Of a stretch of 64,000 nt of DNA, positions 9,379 through 18,439 are shown one piece after another. Location of the stretch: NCBI RefSeq assembly GCF_037974265.1, contig NZ_CP150233.1:6634001-6698000 (forward strand), read 5' to 3'. Source of the DNA: Paenibacillus sp. FSL R5-0623 (GTDB lineage: Bacteria; Bacillota; Bacilli; Paenibacillales; Paenibacillaceae). A model generated the notes under the pieces. The model was given only the letters and a program-made list of their open reading frames with translations. It was not told the origin of the DNA and made no database searches. Position numbers and translations under genes: made by a program. Numbering within the stretch: the first letter of the stretch is position 1; each line of letters opens with the position of its first letter.

Positions 9379-9535
9379 GGCGCCCCACCCTGCCATCAAA
9401 GTATATTCATACCACCAACACATTCTCCGCCACTCTATAGGTTCTAAGTTTGAATGTACCGGGAACTCATCATGGGCTTCGCTCGATTTCAATATTCCGA
9501 CGTACTGAGAGAGAGCCTACACTGCTTTACTTTAT
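9379..9535. other. Intergenic stretch without recognisable features
   Basis: I see no reading frame with a ribosome site and no clear terminator after the dehydrogenase gene in this stretch. It leads into repeat family B. Confidence 0.4.
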
Positions 9536-9733
9536 TCTAACGAACCTGATACACGCTATTTGGTCCTTTTAGCATGGATCTAAAATCTAACGAATCTCAG
9601 ACACGTTATTGTGCCAAGTTTGGTCCTTTTTCAAGCTAAATAACTACTTTTCCGAAGGATAGCGTTCCTGAGGTTCGTTAGAATTTATATTTCAGATTTT
9701 TGCCCCAAATAGGTTGTCTCAGGTTCGTTAGCG
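9536..9733. repeat. Repeat family B, copy 1 (four-unit foldback)
   Basis: Four versions of a unit close to CTAACGAAYCTSAGACACG occur here: forward at about 9536-9559 and 9586-9610, reverse at about 9661-9682 and 9711-9732. Units of the same orientation are about 50 bases apart. Forward and reverse halves can pair into one long imperfect hairpin. A second copy with the same architecture is at 56041-56241. Confidence 0.7.
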
Positions 9734-9772
9734 CTGCGGGCGAAGGTTTCTTTGGGGGTAGCATCACTTATC

Positions 9773-9812
9773 AAAAGAGCTAACCCCGACATCAGCGTCT
9801 AGGTTAGCTCCT
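9773..9812 (-). terminator. Rho-independent terminator of the ABC exporter operon
   Basis: GAGCTAACC (9777-9785) pairs with GGTTAGCTC (9802-9810). Read on the minus strand it ends in CTCTTTT, downstream of the permease gene. Confidence 0.65.
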
Positions 9813-9820
9813 TTAAGCTC

Positions 9821-9880
9821 TTCTTAGTTCTTCTTAGTTCTTCTTAGTTCTTCTTAGTTCTTCTTAGTTCTTCTTAGCAC
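9821..9880. repeat. Tandem 10-bp repeat (TTCTTAGTTC)n
   Basis: Five exact copies of TTCTTAGTTC (9821-9870) are followed by the variant TTCTTAGCAC and a degenerate pyrimidine-rich tail up to the permease stop. The unit is about one helical turn. It lies outside any gene. Confidence 0.9.
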
Positions 9881-9974
9881 TCTTAACTCTTCTAGGCACT
9901 TATCACTTCGTCCTTCTCATCTCTAATCCCTTATCGCTTTGGTTCTTAGCTCTTCGTTCTTCATTCTTGGTTCT

Positions 9975-11627
9975 TTAATTCTTCACTGTCTTCTTCTCTC
10001 GAAACAGTAGCGTCCACAGCAACACATTCGCTACGATCAATAGCGCACCATAGATCCATACGCCACCTGACACGGAACGGAAAAAGACATGGACTCCCCA
10101 TAACATGGCAAGCACAGGGAGGGCGGCGAATACATACCAACCATCACTTTGCTGCGCCATACTGAAGGATTGGGAGAACGGCGGCTTACGCAGCAACAAT
10201 TTACCTGCCAGTGGGACAAGCGCGGTCGCTGTCAGCATAATAATTGCAATATCCGGTAGTATCCGTAATCCAAATGTCAAGGTGAACAGAATGGCATTTG
10301 CCAGAAATATAGGCAGGAACATGTTGCATAAGAACGCCTTCAGAGCGCCTTTATATAACGCGCTATCATTTGCCATCGGTGCAGCGCGAAAGGTCCAGAA
10401 TGCCTTGTATTGTCCCGAAAATTTCAGCATGACTACAACCGTTACAACCAGCATCAGCACGATGTAAAAGGTGTATACAAACGAACTTTGTCTAAACTCC
10501 GCCCAACTAGAAGATTGCAATTCAGTAAACCAAAATACATAAGGTAAGACAAATGATAAACCAAGCGATGGATACACCTTCAGCTTGAATTCCCGTTCAT
10601 TACGCATCATGCTGGCTGACAGACGGAAGCAAGCCTGTTCCTCTCTCGAACGACTGACCACCTTGGAGATCAACCGATCCCATCTTCCACGTCTGCGTCC
10701 GGAGGACTGACCCGAATGTGCCATTTTTTCCAAATACAATTCAAAGGAAGGCATAAGCTTCACATATACGATCATACTTACCACAGGAACCAAGACTGCC
10801 AGTGCTGTGAACGTATAGATCCACACATTCCCGCCCCCTGCAAATAACCATTCATATGCGGCCGCATACCATAACGGAGGCAACAGCAACTGCCACCATG
10901 CCGGGGTAAATACCATACCAAAGTCAATAATGCTGAACGAACGGATGACCAGCTGATAACCAATTGCAATTCCCACAGACAGCAGAATCTGCACCATATT
11001 GATCATATCCTTCAGCTTCTCACCATCCAGAAACTTCATCATGAACAGATAGATCAGAGACGTTGTCACCAGAATTAGCATATTGATCAGAATCAGTTCT
11101 ACAAGGAAAATCAGAAAGAATCCGATCCCATGCGTCACCAACGCGGCAATTAGCGGTATACCGGTTAATGAACCCGTCAGCAATAGCAGATAAACGCCTG
11201 CGTGGATGGCTCGGGCCATACCTACCGTTCGCCCATTAACAGGCTTCGTCATGATGATATTGCGATCCCGAATGTCCAGCAGTACGGAGGAAAAATCCGA
11301 GATCATGGACGTCATAATCATAAACATTAAGATGCCAAACACAAGACCCATCTGAAGCATAAAATGCCCCGTATCCCAGACGACGAAGGGAACCATCATC
11401 AGTCCCATTAATCCATATAACCACAGGGATCGAAGAAACTGATTACCTTCCTTGCGCTCCTTTTTCCCTGAATTGTTGGATAAAATAGTAGGTACTCTGC
11501 GTTGATCCATCTGGAACTTCACTCGCAAGATCAGGCGCAGCACATCATAATCCGCCCCTGTTCTGGAGATGAGCGGACGAAAGCGATCCAGAATCTTGAG
11601 TGTGCGGAAGTCGGAGGATTCCTCCAT
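9975..11627 (-). CDS. ABC transporter permease
   Basis: A 550-residue membrane protein with about twelve hydrophobic helices in two blocks separated by a basic cytoplasmic loop (SGRRRGRWDRLISKVVSRSREEQ). It resembles the large permeases paired with YthP-type ATPases in Bacillales. The ATG at 11627 is preferred: GGAGG lies 9 bases upstream and the codon follows the ATPase stop at once, whereas the longer frame to 11684 would overlap the ATPase gene. The substrate is unknown, and with no binding protein nearby export is the likelier direction. Confidence 0.82.
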   Translation of the reverse strand: MEESSDFRTLKILDRFRPLISRTGADYDVLRLILRVKFQMDQRRVPTILSNNSGKKERKEGNQFLRSLWLYGLMGLMMVPFVVWDTGHFMLQMGLVFGILMFMIMTSMISDFSSVLLDIRDRNIIMTKPVNGRTVGMARAIHAGVYLLLLTGSLTGIPLIAALVTHGIGFFLIFLVELILINMLILVTTSLIYLFMMKFLDGEKLKDMINMVQILLSVGIAIGYQLVIRSFSIIDFGMVFTPAWWQLLLPPLWYAAAYEWLFAGGGNVWIYTFTALAVLVPVVSMIVYVKLMPSFELYLEKMAHSGQSSGRRRGRWDRLISKVVSRSREEQACFRLSASMMRNEREFKLKVYPSLGLSFVLPYVFWFTELQSSSWAEFRQSSFVYTFYIVLMLVVTVVVMLKFSGQYKAFWTFRAAPMANDSALYKGALKAFLCNMFLPIFLANAILFTLTFGLRILPDIAIIMLTATALVPLAGKLLLRKPPFSQSFSMAQQSDGWYVFAALPVLAMLWGVHVFFRSVSGGVWIYGALLIVANVLLWTLLFREKKTVKN

Positions 11628-11628
11628 A

Positions 11629-12414
11629 TCAGTACACCTCCTGCACAATGGATACAAAACGCTCAGCAATGGCTTTATGTTCATTAAAGCCCGTTAATTG
11701 ATTGAATACTTCCTCCAGCGAGCCTTCCATGGATTGCTGTTGGAGCTGCTTGAACGTACCGTCTGCCACTACGCGTCCTTCAGCGATCAGTACAATTCGA
11801 CTGCTTATCTTCTCCACCACATCCATGATGTGTGACGAATAGAAGATCGTTGTGCCTTTGGCTGACAATTGTGACAAAATCTCTTTGACCACCATCACAC
11901 TATTGGCATCCAATCCGCTGAGTGGTTCATCCAGGAACAACAGATCCGGGTCATGCAGCAGCGCAGAGATTAACAGCACTTTCTGACGCATACCTTTGGA
12001 AAAGGATGCAATGCGGGAATGATATGATTTTTCCATTCCAAAACAATCCATCAATAGCTTGGCTTTGTAATCCGCATCCTCATAGGACATACCGTATAAC
12101 TCTCCCGTAAAAGTCAGATACTCCGCAGGCGTTAATTGTTCGTACAATTCCGCCACCTCCGGAACATATCCGATCCTGCGTTTATACTCTACATCGCCAT
12201 CCGCAATATCTTTACCAAAGATTCGCACCGTGCCTACATATCCTTCAACCAGCCCGAGTAAAATCTTAACCGTTGTACTTTTGCCAGCCCCGTTTGGACC
12301 AATATATCCAATCATCTCACCGCGATTTACTTCCAGATCGATGCCATTCAACACATAACGTCCGTTGTATCTCATACGCAAGCTTTCAATGGATAGCACT
12401 TGTTGTTCACTCAC
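11629..12414 (-). CDS. ABC transporter ATP-binding protein
   Basis: A 261-residue ATPase with Walker A GPNGAGKST, Q-loop region, the signature-type segment FSKGMRQKV, Walker B LLFLDEPLSGLD and the switch His in FYSSHIMDVV. It is first in a two-gene minus-strand operon with the permease, whose start follows its stop directly. The LEEVFNQLTG tail is typical of ABC-2 export ATPases. It supplies ATP hydrolysis to the neighbouring permease; the substrate cannot be inferred. Confidence 0.92.
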   Translation of the reverse strand: MSEQQVLSIESLRMRYNGRYVLNGIDLEVNRGEMIGYIGPNGAGKSTTVKILLGLVEGYVGTVRIFGKDIADGDVEYKRRIGYVPEVAELYEQLTPAEYLTFTGELYGMSYEDADYKAKLLMDCFGMEKSYHSRIASFSKGMRQKVLLISALLHDPDLLFLDEPLSGLDANSVMVVKEILSQLSAKGTTIFYSSHIMDVVEKISSRIVLIAEGRVVADGTFKQLQQQSMEGSLEEVFNQLTGFNEHKAIAERFVSIVQEVY

Positions 12415-12569
12415 TTCGTTATCCAGCTCCTGTCTCTATCTTTTTCTATAATTTTACTAGTTTACCACAGTTTGGGATGGTAATGGTCGGCAATAGGTCA
12501 CGATATCAGCCAACGTCTGGATATCCCCTTTGAGTAAAAGCATCACGTAACAAGCGTGAACACATCACA

Positions 12570-12607
12570 AAGCCCCTGTCCCACCTTATGGTAAGAGACA
12601 AGGGCTT
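12570..12607 (-). terminator. Rho-independent terminator of the GH43 gene
   Basis: AAGCCC-TGTC pairs with GACA-GGGCTT around an inner ACC/GGT helix, 40 bases past the GH43 stop on the minus strand. The T-run is weak. Confidence 0.55.
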
Positions 12608-12648
12608 CCACTTTATGTTGAATCTTATTTTATAATACTTAAAACGTC

Positions 12649-14157
12649 TTACTGCACCTTAACAATCTGAAAATGCTGATTCGTGCCGCCATTATCCGTC
12701 CACTGGATGGCCGCGGCCCCATCTGCCAACGATTGACCGGAGATATCCAATACCTTGCCTGTACTGCGGTTCTTCAGTTTATAATAACCACCACCTACAT
12801 GGACGAGCTGCCATTGCTGGCTGGCCCAGCCACCATCATTCCACTGTTCAATGACAGCCCCGTCGTTCGTGAAACCATTCTCCACGCCAATTAGCTTGCC
12901 GCTGGAACGATTGATGATTTTGACATAACCGCCACCCGCATCGGTAATCTGCCACTGTTGACTTGTTGTCCCCCCATCTGCTCGCTGCTCCAGATCCGCA
13001 CCGTTGGCGGAAGAACCCCCGATGACATTAAGCAACTTGTTACTTTTACGACTGATCAGCTGATATGAAGCATTCGGGTCCCATACATCTGGTGTACTTA
13101 CTCCAGTTACGGTACCTGTTGCTGTATCAATCGTAATAATGCTGGCCCAGTTCATCGCCAGACTGGTTGCGCTTGGGAATGAAAGTGGTAGCCAGACATA
13201 CTTGGAATCCTGCACAGGTCCGCTCCATGCCCCAGCCCAGCGATCACCCATGTAGAGATAGGAGGTGGTCTGCGAACCTTCTACCGGAACAACATAGGTA
13301 GATTGAGAACCATATGTTGTGCTATCTCCAAAATTGCTTAGGCCGCTCCATGTGCCTGTAATGCTGGAGGCTGTCGCATATTTGGCCTGATTTGGATTCC
13401 AGCCGGTCGCACCCGAGGTGATCAGGAAGTAGACGCCGTCTTTTTTAAATAGGGCAGGTGCTTCACGATATTGTCCGGGCCACAGCGTTGTGACAAGGGA
13501 TTCCACACTCAGGAAATCAGGGGTCAGCTTATATATATTCAGATCGGCATTCACTCGGGTCGCGGAGATCAGATAAGCGGTTCCGTTATCGTTGTATACG
13601 GTCATATCTCTGGAATCATACCCAAGTGGACGATAACTGCCCACATACGTGTAGTTGCCATCAACCGTATTCGAAGTAGCTACCGCCACTCGGGCCTCAC
13701 CATAATCCAGACCATTCTCCTTATGCATCCACAGCACATATTTGCCAGTCGAACTGTTATAGATGACTTTTGGGCGTTCAATGTTGGAGATATTTAACTC
13801 GGCTGCCGAGCTGCTGGTCAGCACATCATTACGATACTCCCAGTTCTTCAGATCCGATGAACGATACACCGATACCGCCTTGAACGTTCCATTCGTATTA
13901 CGGTTCTCCCCAAACCAGTAATAATACCCATTTGCCTTGATCATCCCGCCCCCATGAGCATGAACGATATTGCCATTGGTATCCTTGAATTGTACCCCGT
14001 TCGTTACACTGAGCGGAGCAGCTGAAGCATTCGGTCCGGGTGCGAGCAGCATACCTATTGATTGCAGCGCCAAAACCAACACAAGCAAATAACTTAAGCG
14101 GCGGGTAAAGCGACGTGAATGTGTATTCTTTTTCAACCATCCATCGTTCATAGCCAT
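12649..14157 (-). CDS. Secreted GH43-type glycosidase with C-terminal ricin-type (CBM13-like) module
   Basis: This 502-residue protein starts with a basic N-terminus and a long hydrophobic signal peptide (LSYLLVLVLALQSIGML) ending near SAA. A five-bladed-propeller domain follows with GH43-like segments: VHAHGGGMIKANGYYYWFGE, VYRSSDLKNWEYRND and YREAPALFKKDGVYFLITSG. From about residue 375 there are three QxW-type repeats (SQQWQI, SQQWQL, NQHFQI) of a ricin beta-trefoil. It probably trims arabinan, xylan or galactan side chains outside the cell. ATG 14157 has GGAGGTG 9 bases upstream; the longer frame to 14433 lacks a signal peptide. A cre-like site precedes it. Confidence 0.88.
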   Translation of the reverse strand: MAMNDGWLKKNTHSRRFTRRLSYLLVLVLALQSIGMLLAPGPNASAAPLSVTNGVQFKDTNGNIVHAHGGGMIKANGYYYWFGENRNTNGTFKAVSVYRSSDLKNWEYRNDVLTSSSAAELNISNIERPKVIYNSSTGKYVLWMHKENGLDYGEARVAVATSNTVDGNYTYVGSYRPLGYDSRDMTVYNDNGTAYLISATRVNADLNIYKLTPDFLSVESLVTTLWPGQYREAPALFKKDGVYFLITSGATGWNPNQAKYATASSITGTWSGLSNFGDSTTYGSQSTYVVPVEGSQTTSYLYMGDRWAGAWSGPVQDSKYVWLPLSFPSATSLAMNWASIITIDTATGTVTGVSTPDVWDPNASYQLISRKSNKLLNVIGGSSANGADLEQRADGGTTSQQWQITDAGGGYVKIINRSSGKLIGVENGFTNDGAVIEQWNDGGWASQQWQLVHVGGGYYKLKNRSTGKVLDISGQSLADGAAAIQWTDNGGTNQHFQIVKVQ

Positions 14158-14182
14158 ATCGTAATGCACCTCCATATTTTTT

Positions 14183-14196
14183 GTGAAGCGCTTACA
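14183..14196. promoter_or_regulatory. cre-like site upstream of the GH43 gene
   Basis: The AAGCGCTT core (14186-14193) with flanking TGTG and ACA resembles cre sites but departs from consensus at one end. Its position 26 bases upstream of the start supports catabolite repression. Confidence 0.45.
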
Positions 14197-14379
14197 TAAA
14201 AGAAAATCGATATGTCTCATCTGCCTCCGATCGATGATGCATTTCAGCATTAGAATTCCTGGCAATACTGGCTGAACGTTCACCTCCCTGATTCCGATTG
14301 TATCCGCCACGTTCCTGCTCGAATAGTGAACAATCCGGCGGAAGATGTACAATTTTATACTCCGCTCTCTCCATAAACA

Positions 14380-14406
14380 GCAAAAAGACGCTTCCCCCGA
14401 AGCGTC
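14380..14406 (-). terminator. Rho-independent terminator of the short PepSY gene
   Basis: GACGCTTC (14387-14394) pairs with GAAGCGTC (14399-14406) around a 4-base loop; on the minus strand it ends in five T. It lies about 110 bases after the PepSY stop. Confidence 0.75.
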
Positions 14407-14517
14407 CTCTGCTATACCTGCCCTGCCCTCCATGATGTATCAATCTCTAGCTGAGTGCGGCTGTTCATAGGCAGGTTTTTATATGATGTTTTATCGGCGT
14501 ATGCTCGCCCTTATTGC

Positions 14518-15153
14518 TTAATCTTGGTCGTCAAAATCCTGGTCAAACGATAACACTTTACCTGTGTTGGCATCGATATCTACATCTGCTTCACCTTGAG
14601 CGGTTCTCAGTTCGATCTCATACACATAGCGACCATCATCATGATCCAGCTCAACTTTGGTTACTTTACCACCCGTAACTTGTTTCAACGCAATGTTTGA
14701 AGCTTGGGATGCCGTCAATTTGACCTGCTTGGAAGCAGAGGTATTAGATGTGTTGCCTGTTACAGTACCTTTATAATCGTCGTCGTCATCGTAGTCTTCA
14801 TCATTCACGACCGCAAGGATTTTGCCTGTATAAGCATCCAGACGAACGACAACATCATGGGTTCCTTTTCTGTCGATCTCAACTTCATAGAACGTTTGGC
14901 CGTTTCTACGCTCCAGATCCACGTCATCCACTTTACCATCGGCTGCTTTTAACGCCAACGCTTTCGCTTGTGATGCATTCAGCATTTTACCTGTGCTGTT
15001 CTGATTCTGTGTTACAGATTGTGTTGTTGACGTTGGTGTAGTTTGCACCGATTGTCCGTTCACATTCCCGCTAGCCGCTACGGCCGATCCACCAAGTAAT
15101 ACTGCTGCTGACAAGCTACCAATCCAAAGTTTATGTTTGTTCATCATCATCAT
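14518..15153 (-). CDS. Secreted protein with two PepSY domains
   Basis: The 211-residue protein has a signal peptide (KHKLWIGSLSAAVLLGGSAVAAS) and two PepSY repeats. Both repeats have the pattern SQAxxIALKxxxGKVxxVELxxxxGxxxYEVEI followed by VDAxTGKVL. An acidic Asp-rich spacer (DEDYDDDDDY) and a Thr/Ser/Asn-rich linker separate the parts. PepSY domains commonly inhibit proteases or act outside the membrane in sensing. It follows a longer PepSY protein and a two-component system on the same strand, so a role as output or accessory of that system is likely. The start has four ATG codons in a row after GAGGAG; 15153 or 15147 are equally possible. Confidence 0.82.
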   Translation of the reverse strand: MMMMNKHKLWIGSLSAAVLLGGSAVAASGNVNGQSVQTTPTSTTQSVTQNQNSTGKMLNASQAKALALKAADGKVDDVDLERRNGQTFYEVEIDRKGTHDVVVRLDAYTGKILAVVNDEDYDDDDDYKGTVTGNTSNTSASKQVKLTASQASNIALKQVTGGKVTKVELDHDDGRYVYEIELRTAQGEADVDIDANTGKVLSFDQDFDDQD

Positions 15154-15376
15154 TCATCTCCTCGTTGTTGTTGTTTTCGTTCTCGTCTACATTTATAGAA
15201 TACCCTGCAGGAATGAGAGATCAGCGAGAGTTAGATTAGAATTTGATGAGAAAATGAAGAGAATGCTCATTTAACAGGTATTCATTGTTCATCTAATTGA
15301 AAAAGATGACCCCTAAACTAGGAATCATCTCTCTAAAGCAGTTTAACACTATATTTAATGTGTTCCTTGTAACATG

Positions 15377-16177
15377 TTAATCATCGTCCTCATCCCAAGT
15401 CACCGAACGAATCGCTCCCGAGATGGCATTCACCTGCACAATGGCTTCCCGGCCATCCTCCAGATCAATTTCAACCAGATAATATGGATTCCCGCTGTTG
15501 GTTCCACGCAGTTCGATGTCGTCCACTTCCCCCGGAACCTCCGCAAGTGCCTTCTGCTTGGCTTGTTTCTCGCTCAGAAACTGAGGTTTGGGATCATCCT
15601 TTGTTGGTTCAGTTGTCGGGGCTGTTATTGTTTTGGAAGATATCGTCTCTCCCGTATATGGATCAATCGTGAGTTCTTCACGGCTGTTATCCTTCGCCTT
15701 CACTACGGCGGTGTATACCGGACTGCCTTGTTGCTCCACAAGTTCAAGCGAGACCAATTGGTTATCTGTTTGTTGTTTTAACAACGCCGTCTTGATCTGC
15801 TCGCGGCTCCATAACGTCTTCTCTTCCACTTGCGGGTTCGACTCTAGCCGTTTAATGGAATTCACAGCAGCTGTAACGGCATCCACTTGCACATCATATA
15901 GGCCAGTCTCCGAACGGAGCTGCATGATATACGTCCCGTCCTTCAACGTGGAATTCACAATCTCCCCTGGATATTGATCCAGTACGGATTGGGCTGCCGC
16001 ATCTGCGGTAAGTACCGCACCCGTCGATTGCCACGGCTTCCACCAAGCAACTACTGCCACAATCAGCACAACGAGAAGCCCTGCACCCCACCATAATGAT
16101 TTTCGCGATTTCGCCCATCCGCTATTCCCCTGTTCATGCCGTTTCATCTCCGGTGGTCGCTGCTCATGCTCTGTCAT
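15377..16177 (-). CDS. Membrane-anchored protein with PepSY domains
   Basis: A cytoplasmic basic N-terminus is followed by one membrane helix (WWGAGLLVVLIVAVVAWW) and an extracellular part with three PepSY-like units. Key segments are AAQSVLDQYPGEIVNSTL with VDAVTAAVNSI, TIDPYTGETI, and AKQKALAEVPGEVDDIEL with VNAISGAI. The ATG at 16177 is chosen because GGGGGA lies 6 bases upstream; the frame extends to 16207. It starts about 80 bases after the histidine kinase stop in the same direction, suggesting one transcription unit. It may modulate the kinase or an extracellular protease; this is inference from context. Confidence 0.8.
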   Translation of the reverse strand: MTEHEQRPPEMKRHEQGNSGWAKSRKSLWWGAGLLVVLIVAVVAWWKPWQSTGAVLTADAAAQSVLDQYPGEIVNSTLKDGTYIMQLRSETGLYDVQVDAVTAAVNSIKRLESNPQVEEKTLWSREQIKTALLKQQTDNQLVSLELVEQQGSPVYTAVVKAKDNSREELTIDPYTGETISSKTITAPTTEPTKDDPKPQFLSEKQAKQKALAEVPGEVDDIELRGTNSGNPYYLVEIDLEDGREAIVQVNAISGAIRSVTWDEDDD

Positions 16178-16255
16178 CACGTTTCCCCCTATACACTCTC
16201 TTATCATCCCCAGTTGATCTGATGCTTATCAGTATATAAGAGAAGAATGAGAATT

Positions 16256-17632
16256 TCATGAGAGCGGCCCGTTCTGAACCGATAAAGGCAAAATAATCGA
16301 AGCCTCGGTGCCTTCACCCTCGGTGCTGGTCAGTTCGATCCGTGCTCCAACTGCTCCTGCAAGCTCTTTGGCAAGTGACAATCCCAGACCTGAACCGCTT
16401 GCGCCTAAGCTGCGTGTTCTGGCCGGATCAACCCGGTAGAATCGGTCAAATACCTTCTCCAGCTCGTCCTCCCGCATACCAATCCCGGTATCCACGATCC
16501 GAATACGGCACTCTTGCCCCTTGGCTTCCAGTCTGACTTCAATTGCATCTTCACTATACTTTCGGGCATTATCCAGCAAAATAAACAACAGTTGCTTCAG
16601 CTTGCTCTCATCGCTGATCGCCCAGATTGGACCTGAATCTTCACACCGGACTTCGCGGTGATAGGCTTCGCGAAACGCACGTGTGGAGTCTGTAGCCAGT
16701 CTCGTGATATCCACACGCTCCAACTGTACATTCCACTGCTCTGGTTGCTTCGCCAGCAGTAACAGTTGCTCGGTCATCTCTCGCATGCGAACCGATTCAG
16801 ACAGAATCGCCTCCACCGCTTCATCAAATACCTCGGGCCGCTCTTTTCCTCGCCGCTGTAGCAGACTGGCATAACTCTCAATAATGGTCAGCGGTGTTTT
16901 TAGCTCATGAGATGCATCCGATACAAATCGCTCCTGTCGTTCAAAGTTGGATTCGAGCAGATCCATCATCCGGTTAAAAGTCTGTCCCATCGTTTTCAGT
17001 TCATCCTTCGACCCTTCCTCCAGTGGAAGACGCTTGAATTGGCCGCTGGACTGTATATCAGTCATCGTGCGTGTCATCTGCTGAATCGGTCTGGTCATTC
17101 GATTCGCCAGAATCCGGCTGGAGATAATGGCTGGAATTAGAGCAATAATCGTGACCGCCACAAGCACAGTCCGCAGTACAGACAGACGATTCTCCGTCTC
17201 TGCAATGCTCTCGGTGACCTGTACATTCACCACCTCGCCATCAGGCCAGATGACCGGGACTGATACCCACACATAACCAATCTGCTCAACTTGGGTATAC
17301 TCTGATTTCTTCTCACTTTCGTACTTATAAGGTAGCTTGCTCAGCTGCTCGGAAGCTGCTGTTGTTGTCACCGGGGAACTGGTGCCGTCTTCATTAACGA
17401 TTCGAAGCATCCCGTTCACAGGCGCGTAGGCCCGCAGCAAGTCATCCGGCGGAATGGAGCCGGCAGACTGACGTACTCCTTTGACAATAGACTCCGCTTC
17501 CGCTTCCACCCGATTAACCTCGTTATCAATCGACATCCGTTCAAACACGATGTAGACCGACAGGTTCACCGCGATTAACAGCACAGCAAATAATACAGAC
17601 GAATATCCGTAGATTTTACTGCGCAGGCTCAT
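16256..17632 (-). CDS. Sensor histidine kinase with HAMP domain
   Basis: Domain order in 458 residues: N-terminal helix (SSVLFAVLLIAVNLSVYIVF), an extracellular region of about 115 residues, a second helix (LRTVLVAVTIIALIPAII), HAMP (NRMTRPIQQMTRTMTDI), HisKA with the phosphoacceptor His in VSDASHELKTPLTIIES, and HATPase with N-box LLDNARKY, DTGIGM and GLGLSLAKEL. It overlaps the response regulator stop by 4 bases, so the pair is translationally coupled. Two PepSY genes follow downstream. The signal is unknown; a cell-envelope cue is plausible given the secreted partners. Confidence 0.93.
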   Translation of the reverse strand: MSLRSKIYGYSSVLFAVLLIAVNLSVYIVFERMSIDNEVNRVEAEAESIVKGVRQSAGSIPPDDLLRAYAPVNGMLRIVNEDGTSSPVTTTAASEQLSKLPYKYESEKKSEYTQVEQIGYVWVSVPVIWPDGEVVNVQVTESIAETENRLSVLRTVLVAVTIIALIPAIISSRILANRMTRPIQQMTRTMTDIQSSGQFKRLPLEEGSKDELKTMGQTFNRMMDLLESNFERQERFVSDASHELKTPLTIIESYASLLQRRGKERPEVFDEAVEAILSESVRMREMTEQLLLLAKQPEQWNVQLERVDITRLATDSTRAFREAYHREVRCEDSGPIWAISDESKLKQLLFILLDNARKYSEDAIEVRLEAKGQECRIRIVDTGIGMREDELEKVFDRFYRVDPARTRSLGASGSGLGLSLAKELAGAVGARIELTSTEGEGTEASIILPLSVQNGPLS

Positions 17633-18384
17633 AACTGTTCCTTCAGGACGTATCCAACGCCCCGTACGGTATGTATTAAGGGTGGTGTGAATCCGTTATC
17701 CACCTTTTTGCGCACATAACGGATGTACACATCCACCACATTGGTATCTCCATAATAATCGTATCCCCACACAGCCTGCACAATCTGATCACGACTGAGC
17801 ACCTGACGTTGATTCTGAAGCAGATACACGAGCAGGTCGAACTCACGTGGAGTAAGCTCAATGGCCACACCATCTCGGGATACCTCTCGCGTTCCTTCAT
17901 TTAGTTTCAACCCGGCAGCCGTCAACCAGCCCGCCTCAGCTTCATCCTGATGCCCAGAAGAGTCATTCCCCGTATCAGCAGGTGTAGACGAAGAAGCGGA
18001 AGAAACAACAGACGCCACTGCACTAAGCCGCAATGCAGCCCGAACTCTGGCAAGTAGCTCTTCAATCTGGAACGGCTTGGTGATGTAGTCATTGGCTCCG
18101 AGATCCAGGCCGGATACTTTGTCTTCTACAGAATCTTTGGCAGTGAGCATAATGATCGGAACCGTAGCATCTTTGGCCCGAACTCGCCGCAACACTTCAA
18201 TTCCACTCAGACCAGGTAACATCACATCCAGCAGAATCAGATCCCATTGTCCGTCTGCATACTTCTCCAATCCTTCTGTTCCACTGCCTGCCTTGCCTAC
18301 CTGATATCCCTCATACTGTAGCTCCAGTTCCAGCAGACGTGCTATTTTGGGCTCATCCTCTATGACCAGCACGGCTTCGTTCAT
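17629..18384 (-). CDS. OmpR-family response regulator
   Basis: The N-terminal receiver (VIEDEPKIARLLE, phosphoacceptor Asp in LILLDVMLPGLSG, Lys in ITKPFQIEELL) is joined to a C-terminal winged helix (ELTPREFDLLVYLLQNQ, VWGYDYYGDTNVVDVYIRYVRKKV, IHTVRGVGYVLKEQL). The linker is longer than usual and rich in Ser/Ala/Asp (about 25 residues, SSASSSTPADTGNDSSG). It is the first gene of the kinase/PepSY unit and presumably activates that operon. Confidence 0.94.
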   Translation of the reverse strand: MNEAVLVIEDEPKIARLLELELQYEGYQVGKAGSGTEGLEKYADGQWDLILLDVMLPGLSGIEVLRRVRAKDATVPIIMLTAKDSVEDKVSGLDLGANDYITKPFQIEELLARVRAALRLSAVASVVSSASSSTPADTGNDSSGHQDEAEAGWLTAAGLKLNEGTREVSRDGVAIELTPREFDLLVYLLQNQRQVLSRDQIVQAVWGYDYYGDTNVVDVYIRYVRKKVDNGFTPPLIHTVRGVGYVLKEQL

Positions 18385-18439
18385 GCAGCGCTCCCCCTCA
18401 TCCCCATCATTTCATTCTCCCGTTATCTTACAATAACAT

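Noticed and set aside
9821-9880. Tandem TTCTTAGTTC units as a CRISPR array
   Set aside because: The units are 10 bases and directly adjacent, with no spacers and no cas genes in the window.
14192-14443. Minus-strand reading frame of 83 codons upstream of the GH43 gene
   Set aside because: It covers the cre-like site and a terminator hairpin, has no ribosome site and resembles no family.
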